This document shows positions 34,090 through 41,899 of a DNA stretch of 64,000 bases, in pieces. Under the pieces are notes generated by a model. The model ran no database searches and was not told where the DNA came from. It was given only the letters and a program-made list of their open reading frames with translations. The stretch is from positions 31,083-95,082 of the forward strand of contig JAWPHD010010299.1 in the NCBI GenBank assembly GCA_037043455.1. Direction: 5' to 3'. A program made the position numbers and the translations under genes. The stretch is from Cyrtodaria siliqua. Lineage: Eukaryota > Mollusca > Bivalvia > Adapedonta > Hiatellidae. Numbering within the stretch: the stretch's first letter is position 1; each line of letters starts with the position of its first letter.

Positions 34090-34420
34090 GACGGAACCGA
34101 GCAGTAGTCTTCATCATCGCTGCACATATCGTATATTACCATGGAGTATTTTATTTTCCTACATTTCGCTATTTTGTATTTTAGGTCAAGAAACTCTTCC
34201 TCAGCTCACGTTCATAAATATCCATTAAAGCCAGCAATCGTCTTCGCTTATTGACTTTTGCTTTTTTGGTGTCCATAAAATCATCACGGACTACTTCATA
34301 TTCTATTTGAAGTTGCTTACCTTTTATCAATTCTCTTCTGTATTTATCTTTTAAATTGTTAAGTATTTTGCAAACCTTTTCTAATCTTTCTTATTTCATA
34401 TATAATATTACTATACATTA
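34090..34420 (-). pseudogene. Small charged coiled-coil-like Polinton ORF, broken
   Basis: Downstream of the integrase on the same strand. Two overlapping frames give short Lys/Arg/Glu-rich peptides (for example RRELIKGKQLQIEYEVVRDD, then KVNKRRRLLALMDIYE). The frame shifts near 34390. Polintons carry small accessory ORFs, but I do not recognise this one. Confidence 0.4.
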
Positions 34421-34435
34421 TTTATTTTAAAGTTC

Positions 34436-35237
34436 TTATTTAATATTTTCAGTATCCTTAAATGGGACACAACTATTGAAATCCTCATTGTAACCCTTCC
34501 ATTTAATCAATGCTTGTTTCTTTTTGTAATCACGTCGTATTACTTTTTCAATCCTGAATATTTCTTGCTTTGCTTTTATCATTTCTAATTCATAAAAGCT
34601 TCCATCAATGTTTTGGTTGTTTAAATCTTTTTTTTGTTAAACTTTGGCTTAATTTGATTACTTCTCATTTTTCCATACAAGTTTAAATACAGCATTCCTT
34701 TATTCTTTTCATCATTTGCTTCAGTCGGTGTCATTTTAATACTCCGATGTTTTGTATTATCATACTTATCAACCATCATCTGTATCACGTCTTAATATGT
34801 ATCTGTATTGTTTGCTGTGAAATATTTCCCCATCCTATCTTTTAATGTTCTGTTAAATCGTTCAATTACTACAGCTTTTCCAAAATTAAGCGTGTGATAC
34901 ATTTCGATATTATTATCAACAAGGAACTGCTTGATTATTGTATTGTACAAATCTACTCCCTAGTCAGCCCACAGCAATTTACATTGTCTTCCCAAACTTA
35001 TGATTTTTTGGAATACTTTAGTAATTTCTGAACCAGTTTTATTTGGAACTGGAATAACCAAAGCAAATTCAGACTAAATACATCAATAACAGTAAGCAAG
35101 TATTTTACACCTTTATTATGTTTTGAAAACGATTGCATATCAACCAAATCAGCCGACCATATTTTATCCATTTCATTAACAATCACACGGCGTTGAGTGA
35201 ACTTTCTTCGTATGGGTTTGTGAAGTTCATAGGCTAT
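34436..35237 (-). pseudogene. INT: Polinton integrase (retroviral-type DDE) with C-terminal chromodomain, disrupted
   Basis: The minus-strand text begins YELHKPIRRKFTQRR, then NEMDKIWSADLVDMQSFSKH with the first catalytic Asp, and YLLTVIDVFS. A frameshift near 35070 leads to CKLLWAD, then a stop just after the presumed second Asp (TAG near 34963), and later VIERFNRTLKDRMGKYF with the Glu. The C-terminal RIEKVIRRDYKKKQALIKWK, GYNEDFNSCVPF is a chromodomain. It ends at TAA 34436-34438. At least two frameshifts and three internal stops. The N-terminal zinc-binding part is missing or merged with the end of the preceding gene, whose stop lies 12 bp upstream. Its role would be integration of element DNA; as it stands it cannot be made. 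Confidence 0.9.
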
Positions 35238-35246
35238 CAGCCAATC

Positions 35247-35696
35247 TCAACGCCTTTTCTCGTTTTTGGATGCTCCAAGACCTAGTTTATATTTTGCACT
35301 AATAACTGGCTTGACTATCAACTTCTTAGCGATTTTTTCTCCAAGTGATTTAGACTTACTTTTTTTTAAACCGGCCTGCATGCTTTTATCGCACATTGAT
35401 TTATTACTAGGATTTTCTTCATAACAATAGTCTTGCTCTTTGCAAACAGCATCTAACTCATTTGCCGGTTCTCGGCTATCAAGCTGGTTACCCGGACCCC
35501 AATATTTACAACCAGAAATTGTTAACCCCTTTCTAGGTAATAAAGGAAGCATAGTATTATGAATATCAATATGTCCACTTTGTTTACTTTTAACAAACTG
35601 TGTTTTGGTAATGCCACAAGACGCACATGTTGCTTTTAACATTTTTCTACCATTTTTTGCTAATACATACTGAGGATTAATATTTTCAGTAACCAT
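35247..35696 (-). CDS. Polinton PLA2-like virion protein, intact 149-aa ORF with altered catalytic motif
   Basis: Starts MVTENINPQYVLAKNGRKML, with a CASCGITKTQF zinc-like Cys pair at residues 24-27. Then KYWGPGNQLDSREPANELDA and VCKEQDYCYEENPSNKSMCD, and a basic tail ending KYKLGLGASKNEKRR. The Y-x-GPGN loop and the (E)xDxxY helix are those of the phospholipase A2 domain of parvovirus-like and Polinton minor virion proteins, which act in membrane passage during entry. The residue expected to be the catalytic His of HD-x-x-Y is Gln here (EQDYCY), so lipase activity is unlikely. It is the only full-length Polinton frame left. The stop is 10 bp before integrase-like text. Three palindromic 15-mers lie 47-97 bp upstream of its ATG. 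Confidence 0.85.
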   Translation of the reverse strand: MVTENINPQYVLAKNGRKMLKATCASCGITKTQFVKSKQSGHIDIHNTMLPLLPRKGLTISGCKYWGPGNQLDSREPANELDAVCKEQDYCYEENPSNKSMCDKSMQAGLKKSKSKSLGEKIAKKLIVKPVISAKYKLGLGASKNEKRR

Positions 35697-35742
35697 ATAT
35701 TTCTTTTATACAATAACTATTATAATTATATATAATATGATT

Positions 35743-35792
35743 AGACTAAACTTTGTTTAGCCTAAACTTTGTTTAGCCTAAGCTTTGTTTAC
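35743..35792. promoter_or_regulatory. Triple palindromic 15-mer upstream of the PLA2-like ORF
   Basis: CTAAACTTTGTTTAG twice and CTAAGCTTTGTTTAC once, 16-17 bp apart. Each is a dyad with a TTT centre. An AT-rich TATATAATATG lies between them and the ATG at 35696. The position fits a promoter/operator for the minus-strand genes, but no binding protein is known. Confidence 0.35.
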
Positions 35793-35882
35793 AAATTATG
35801 ATTTTATGATGTTTTCATTTTCTGCTGGCTTGCGAGGTTTTAGTATTTTATAAAGTACATAATACATACTATTTCATTTTTG

Positions 35883-36230
35883 TTAGCTTTTAATACAGAA
35901 TAAACAAAAATATCCACACAGCACACTTATTTTGTCTTGATACTGAATAGTGTTGTATTTTATATTAGGTATGTAAGTTAAAACTTCTTTTGGTGAGCTT
36001 AGACCAAACGGATCGAAGTAATAATCATCATAGTAACAAGTCCAGTGTTTACCAGGTCCAGTATGATCATCAAGATTAATAATACCGCATTATTGTTTAT
36101 TTAGTTTTGTCGGTAATTTATTTTTCCTAAACACTCCACTGAATTTTTGTATATCTAGCTGCTTAACCCATTTTATTATATCTAAGTTAGAGATAGGTTC
36201 ATTTTTAATTTTTGTTTACGAATGGGATAC
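35883..36230 (-). pseudogene. PRO: Polinton adenovirus-type cysteine protease, disrupted
   Basis: Text in order: KWVKQLDIQKFSGVFRKNKL, an in-frame TAA at 36090-36092, GIINLDDHTGPGKHWTCYYD with the presumed catalytic His, YYFDPFG with the acidic residue, TYIPNIKYNTIQYQDK, and LCGYFCLF with the catalytic Cys. It ends at TAA 35883-35885. The His/Asp/Cys order and FDPFG..C(G)-x-(F/Y)-C signature identify the Ulp1/adenain family protease that matures Polinton virion proteins. The catalytic residues survive but the stop and the truncated start (by repeat R3) make it a pseudogene. Confidence 0.88.
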
Positions 36231-36234
36231 TTCT

Positions 36235-36700
36235 ATATGGTCTAAAGAAATATAAAAAGGTCGGACAGGGAACGTAGAATTCAAGGAGGACAGTCAACCA
36301 CAAAACACAGAAACAAACAAGAAGGCAAAAGTAATATTAAATGCAAACGACATCACAAACACAAAAGGGTTGACAATAGGGCTACCGCCTTAGAACGGTC
36401 AGTGGCAAAGTAGGCCACTGGGGGTTTAAACCGGTTCTAGGGTGCACCAAACCTCACACTTACCCTACTGTCATCCCATTAAAACAGGACAGTGTAAATA
36501 AAGAAATCCCCGCCATAGTCTTATCTCTAACAAACAAGGCAGCATCAATAGGCAATATAAGTAAAACACAAATATGCTCGTGTAAATATAATACAAAAAA
36601 CAATAACATAGAAAGCCACAATGAAGGTACTTAGTGACTTGGCAGAAGCCAGAGCAACAAAAGAAAAAACCATTAAGGGCACGACAAGAAAGATCATAGA
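36235..36700 (+). repeat. Dispersed repeat family R3, plus copy inside the Polinton
   Basis: Reads GGACAGGGAACGTAGAATTC, CACAAAAGGGTTGACAATAG, CCTACTGTCATCCCATTAAA and GGCAGAAGCCAGAGCAACAA. The same order occurs inverted at 53880-54330 and 55085-55480, and partly at 58470-58640. It separates the protease from the virion protein, so it landed after the Polinton did. Noncoding; class unknown. Confidence 0.8.
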
Positions 36701-36879
36701 TAAACATCAAACGCCACAGTCCCAATGGGCTTTAGGTAGGCGTCATCATAGGGTCCACAGCCTGTCCAGTCATCGTACAATTAAAGAGGAAAGCATAGTG
36801 GCGAACTGTAAAAGGGTCCACCACCAAGCATGCAGTACGTTGCAAAATGATAGTGATAATTTGCGAGCCTACTTGTAAA

Positions 36880-37496
36880 CCATTCCAACGATCAACTCTT
36901 AGTACTTTCCCTTTTCTACCTACTTGTAAACCTTTCCAGTTAAGCCACTAATTAGAGATCCATTCAATGGAATGCTTAGTGATGCAAACTGTCCGAGAAA
37001 TCCCCCGTCTTGGTGTTGTTGCCTTGTTAGTTTAATAGGGCATCAACCTTTGGATTTTATTATCTTTTTTATTTGCGGTAGTGTTAATGCATTATTTGAT
37101 TCAAGTAGTAGTGCTTGTTTTTTGTCACTAGGAATAGTTACCATCCAATTCCGAATAGTTTACCGATTCCAGTACTCGCCAGACCACTCAGTGCTACTGT
37201 TGATAAGGGTGCTAATACTTTTGGAGCGAGTCTGGCAACTTTTGGTAAAATATTTTTAGTCAACACACCAGCTAATGCTCCCAAAAAGCCCCCATTTTTA
37301 GACTGAGATCTCATTTGAGCTTGTGATATATGTATATCTAATCCGAGTCCGTCGTTTATTTTAATTTGAGTTTCTGTTAACAACAAAGGAAAGTCTCCAG
37401 TTAGTTGGTTATGTTTTAACCTAAGTGTTAATTCACTGTTGCTAAACTTTGTTTTAGAACATCTGTTAAATTTCCTGAATAATTTTGGTAAGTCAT
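36880..37496 (-). pseudogene. Polinton hydrophobic virion protein (pX/pVI-like), disrupted
   Basis: ATG at 37494-37496 begins MTYQNYSGNLTDVLKQSLAT. After stops and a frame change it continues LLTETQIKINDGLGLDIHIS, QAQMRSQSKNGGFLGALAGV and LTKNILPKVARLAPKV, plus a Gly/Ala-rich hydrophobic tail (STVALSGLASTGIGKLFG). A frameshift near 37138 follows. Later text GGFLGQFASLSIPLNGSLIS is read near 36990. The basic N-terminal part, the GGFLG..A motif and the hydrophobic helix are typical of a small Polinton protein compared with adenoviral pX/pVI (DNA binding or membrane disruption). The family role is inference. Confidence 0.75.
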
Positions 37497-37551
37497 ATAT
37501 ATTTTAAGTTAGATTAAACAATAACCAGTTCATTTCCAACAGTTTGTATAG

Positions 37552-37652
37552 GGGGGTGAGAGTGTCTGACCAAAGAAAAGATTCCAGATTGCCTCGTGCG
37601 TAGCGTCCTTCCCAGTTAGCCTAATACGCACGGGGGATTTTCTCACCCCCAG
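37552..37652. repeat. 100-nt imperfect palindrome
   Basis: Outer arms GGGGGGTGAGA and TCTCACCCCC, with an inner pair CGTGCGTAG / CTAATACGCACG. It begins where Polinton similarity ends on this side, so it could be part of a later insertion. Confidence 0.6.
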
Positions 37653-38345
37653 GGTCTTGCGATTGCTACTGTTCCATGCATATTGTACACAAAGGTGGTA
37701 CAATGTGTTTGTGAGTGCTTATATCATTAACAACAGTTGATTACGGTTACTTACTACCCTGTATAATTATGGACAGTATAGTATGGTTATTATATAACCC
37801 TGCACGGTTGCTTTTGTGTAAGTAAACTGTCAAATGATTTAACAGTTTTTAATGTTTGTATGCGTATATTATGTATACACATGTGTTCTATGTAACACTT
37901 ATTTTATAAAAAACACTATGTTTGTGTCAGGTGTGTTAATAGCCCAAGCACACAAATCGTCTCTGATTTCACTCGAAAAGATAATAATCCGAACTGCAAG
38001 AGCGCTTTCGGTCTTGAAACCTTCTTCAGTTGCAACATGCAATCCTAAACGATTTCTATTTAATACATAAATTCTCGCATTTACTGATGTAATGAGGTTT
38101 ATGACGGTACGCTGTAATTAACAAATTAATTATATATAGTGTATTCAATCTGTCTCAGTTAGTTTGTAACACAGATTCAATACTTTATATAGGCGTGGTT
38201 CTTATTGAAAAACGATATTTTAAAGTACAATAGTACTGTAAGACAAGTCTGGTTTGTACCGAATGTATTGTCTTTCAATGAACATGCAGCAAAACGTTCA
38301 GACACGACTGGATTGTGTGTCTTATAGGTAGCATGTATTCCGAAG
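37653..38345. other. Sequence without recognised feature inside the Polinton span
   Basis: No Polinton gene text on either strand. Short AT-rich frames only. Confidence 0.45.
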
Positions 38346-38351
38346 AAAACA

Positions 38352-38665
38352 CTATTTATAATTTACTCGTCGAGTTCGTAGCGAGACAGAATGTGGAGTA
38401 TCTCCAAATGTGAGTAAATATGTTCCCATAAAAATTGTATTAGCAAAATAAGACACAAATGTGTCATATATTCCGAAGAATATGCAGTTTACACGTCGGC
38501 TTGGTACCCAGACAAATGCTGGAGTATCTCCAATAGTGTGTACATCTGTATTGTATATAGCTATGTAGTTTACACGTCGGCTTGTTACAGAGACAAATTC
38601 TGGAGTATCTCCAGAAGTGTGTAAATCTGTACTGTATATAAAAGTGTATGATAATGGACCTTTGG
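38352..38665. repeat. Degenerate tandem repeat, three units
   Basis: AGTTTACACGTCGGCTTG followed by ..CAGACAAATGCTGGAGTATC occurs at 38487 and 38568 (81 bp apart) and, more diverged, at about 38360. The minus-strand frame repeats GDTPxFVxVxSRRVNY; there is no support for it as a gene. Confidence 0.7.
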
Positions 38666-38671
38666 AAACGG

Positions 38672-39005
38672 CCAAAAACGACACATACGAAATATTGCAG
38701 TCTCTGTTTGATTGAGACTGTTCATGAGCGGTAGTGAAATACGCTAGCTACCGCTCACGCCCTCTAGCCCCGATTTGAGCAGAACTCAATATTAATAAAA
38801 TCAAGAGTACACAATTTTAACCATCCCGAAGATGGCATGCATATGGCGGTGGACATGGATTATCTTTCTTCCCCATGTCGTACGGCATATGGTCCCAGTA
38901 TCTAATAAAATTAAATGCCCCGAAGAGCGAAATAAACATAATGGAATTTAGTTGGGAGCAGCGGTTATGAAGCCTGCATATCACAAGTAACAGTCAAATA
39001 CTAAA
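38672..39005 (+). repeat. Dispersed repeat family R1, copy c
   Basis: GAGACTGTTCATGAGCGGTA, CTCTAGCCCCGATTTGAGC, CATATGGCGGTGGACATGG and GAGCGAAATAAACA in the R1 order. It is one of the most complete copies. Confidence 0.75.
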
Positions 39006-39834
39006 TTAAAAAGCAGCCAACATATCCCATAAGTGGTTAAACAATACCCAGAGCCTTTAATCGGCCGGAGTAGTGGAACCACTGAATCGAAAATTAAGTA
39101 AGAAACCAAAAAGAAAGATAAATTGCTAACAGAAGCGAATTATACAATGTTTTCAGAGCTGAAAACATGCATGTGACTCAGTCGATGTAGGGGCAGCGAC
39201 TGACGAACTATCTCGCTGCTGGTGTTTATACACTGGGTAGTGTGTTAGTCCTTAATTGGTTCCATCTGTGTATCTACCGTCTTCCTTTTGAAAAAACTGT
39301 TTCGACGCGTATCAATTAACGCGCTCAGGGTGATCAATTATTTCACGCTTAAGGTGAGAAATTCTTCTGACCATACTTCCGCCGATATATCAGGATTAAA
39401 TTGTCGTAATCCTCTTTCTTAGTGACCCTTCGGCAGTACTCTCATACTGTTCGAGATCTCTACTGGGTAATAGTTAAAAAACGTTAATGTCATTTTCAAG
39501 TAAACACCGAGATATTTGAATCTAACAGCCGTGTTTACTTCCAAGAGCATATTTTATAACTTTCTCTTTTTGTATTTCTTTCTCTATATATATATACAGA
39601 TAGTTTTTTTTTTTTTAAAAAACAAGAGTATATATTTTTCTAGACATGTTTAGTGTACTTTTTAGTATATCTTTTTTATTTGAATTTTCAGTTAGATAAA
39701 CTGTTTATTATAAACCAACCCGTGATAGTCACGATTTATGTGTGATGTAGTTTGAATAGATGTATGACACGTTTTGTTTTACCTTATTATATGACGGCTT
39801 GTGTGATTTTTAATTATATGACAGTATAACGGAA

Positions 39835-40640
39835 AGAGATATAAATCAAGAAAAGAAGCGTTATTATCAGATATATTAGCTTTGTTAAGCTAAAGTTCTT
39901 TAGGATAAATATTAGTGGCCATAGTTGGAAAGAAAGGGTTGTCAATGTTCAATATGTCATCCAGATACCGAGAGGTGTCATTAAAGGCTTCAATAACATC
40001 TGCCTGGATATCTGGTGAACGACTCAACATTAAATCTCTTTCATAGCAAAATAAAAACAAATCTGCGACAAATGGTGCACAGTTCGTACCCATAGGGATA
40101 CCAAATATTTGTCTATAAACGGTGGTTCCATACCTGACGAAAATATTATCTAATAGGAAGATGAGTGCTTCACAAACGTCATAGCAAGCTTGTCTAAACT
40201 GCCGTTAGTAAAAAACGTTTTAATATTATTACAGGCCAAACATGTAGTATTTTCTCTAGCGAATGTTTTTTGAATAAGAGAAGTTAGCTTGTCTTTAATA
40301 AGGTGATGTGGTAACGGTTGTATATAGTGTAGAGAAGTCATAAGTGATTATTGATGAAACTTGACCTTTATTGAATTTTTTATCAAGAACACCTCCTGAA
40401 TTTTTTATAGACCAAAATAAATTAATCCCAGAGTTTTCATAAGTTTTATCACAGTATAGTTTAACGTGATCTTTGACGGCAGTAAGAAACGAAGTTAAAA
40501 GTTTGGAGATGTTTGTTGTGGTGCAGGCACTAGAATTCGAAATAAAGCGAGCCTTTTACGGATTGTTATGTAATTTAGGAATCCAGTACATAGTAGGCAG
40601 TTTATTTTTCTTATCGTTTACACCAGCCTTGAAAGTAGTG
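39835..40640 (-). pseudogene. Penelope-like reverse transcriptase fragment
   Basis: Minus-strand text in order: NDKKNKLPTMYWIPKLHNNP, RFISNSSACTTTNISKLLTS, DFSTLYTT, IFGIPMGTNCAPFVADLFLF, SRYLDDILNIDNPFFPTMAT and IYPKEL. The PK-(I/L)-HK-like motif, DFSxLYT, GxxMGTxxAP and YLDD are RT motifs 1-2, A, B and C of the type I associate with Penelope-like elements. It is broken by a stop after LHNNP and a frameshifted stretch (40150-40360). N- and C-terminal ends and the GIY-YIG nuclease are absent. Its 5' end abuts Polinton-type plus-strand text at about 40640, so it appears to have inserted in or beside the Polinton. Confidence 0.8.
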
Positions 40641-40699
40641 CACCGAGTGACATGTGCGGAAACAACATCATCCTCAGTAGAATTAACTGTAGTATACGA

Positions 40700-41040
40700 A
40701 ATGGTGCTGCCGAGTTGTGCAGAAACAGTAGCTGACTTTAAAAAGACTCTTATGATCAAGGCGATAGAGGAGATTGAAGAGTTTAAAAAAACCCGGATGA
40801 AACGCTTGGAGGGAGCTATTGAATTGAATGACAGTGACTGGTTAATAAAGCTACTCACAGACCAGACGACAGAATGAATCAATATTTTTCAAAAAGACCA
40901 AGCAGACGCAGTAGAAAAAAATGTTGAGAATTTTAAGAAAGAATTAATTAAGAAAAAAATATCATATGAGTGATATTGATATCGAATGCTATGAAAACTT
41001 GAAAACGTTTATTAAAAGCTTGAAATTAAAAAATATAATA
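40700..41040 (+). pseudogene. Polinton-associated charged ORF, copy 1 of a tandem duplication
   Basis: Encodes TLMIKAIEEIEEFKKTRMKR and IKLLTDQTTE, stop, then QADAVEKNVENFKKELIKKK and ECYENLKTFIKSLKL. The same modules recur at 41054-41520. The predicted protein is a charged helix-rich chain of unknown function. It joins the antisense Penelope-like fragment upstream. Confidence 0.5.
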
Positions 41041-41053
41041 TAATCTATAGTAT

Positions 41054-41520
41054 ATGGGAAGTTATGCAGAAGAAGAAAGTAAACATTTTGATGAGGAAAG
41101 AAAGAAATATGAAAAAGTAGCTGTCTATGAACAGACTCTTTTAACTAAAGCATACAAGGAGATCAAAGAGTTTGAAGTTTTAAAAAGATTGGGCGAGCAT
41201 GAAGCTAATTCTGCTATAAAGCTTCTTACAGACCTGGCGATAAAACAATTTGGATTTTTAGTGAAACACGAGCAGATGCGGTAGCCAAGGATGTTGAGTA
41301 TATTAAGGATGATTTAATCAGCAAACTGAAAAAGAAATCAAATAATTAATACTGATATCGGATGCTATGAAGACTTTGAAATGTTTATTAAAAGCATGAA
41401 AGAGATGATTGATGAAAAGCTTCTTGATAAAAACGACTTTATAAACTATTGCGAGCACGTGAAAAAAATAAGATTGCTGATAGCTGAAGGTGATCTTGAA
41501 ACCGATGATTTCGATAGATA
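41054..41520 (+). pseudogene. Polinton-associated charged ORF, copy 2 of a tandem duplication
   Basis: MGSYAEEESKHFDEERKKYE, then TLLTKAYKEIKEFEVLKRLG, AIKLLTDLAIKQF and, after a frameshift near 41250, DAVAKDVEYIKDDLISKLKK, then GCYEDFEMFIKSMKEMIDEK. It parallels copy 1 module by module and is longer at the C-terminus. Function unknown. Confidence 0.5.
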
Positions 41521-41546
41521 CTGCAAATGTCATGTAAAACAACGAA

Positions 41547-41813
41547 ATGGTAGATGACAGGACTCTTGAAAAAGAATGCTTTTGGAAATACTTGGACATT
41601 CTTTTGGATGAAAATGAAAAAATAGATGTTCTTTTGGATGAAAAAATAGATATTCCTGAAGAATCAGAAGATGATGACGCTGATACCGATGATCATACCA
41701 TTTTGGTTGAGAAAATATATACCCTTGCGGTATCAAAAGATGATGCCATTTTGGTTAAAAATATAGATGGTGATGAAATTAGAGATTTTAGTACCATTCC
41801 TGTTGAAAAATAA
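41547..41813 (+). CDS. Acidic 88-aa ORF, unknown function
   Basis: MVDDRTLEKECFWKYLDILL followed by repeats of LDE.(K)ID and EESEDDDADTDDHTILVEK. Very acidic with internal repetition (ILLDENEKIDVLLDEKIDI). It follows the duplicated ORF and precedes the polymerase. It could be a Polinton accessory protein or a chance frame; not recognised. Confidence 0.35.
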   Translation: MVDDRTLEKECFWKYLDILLDENEKIDVLLDEKIDIPEESEDDDADTDDHTILVEKIYTLAVSKDDAILVKNIDGDEIRDFSTIPVEK

Positions 41814-41899
41814 AAATGCTATTTAATTAGGCTTAAACAAATAAGCTCATGTAATATTATATAATGGTTATAAAAGCTGTGAAAATTTTAAACATCACC

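Noticed and set aside
37500..39830. Polinton capsid or packaging-ATPase genes in the unassigned middle
   Set aside because: No Walker motifs or capsid-like text in any frame; the block holds R1, a tandem repeat and AT-rich DNA instead.
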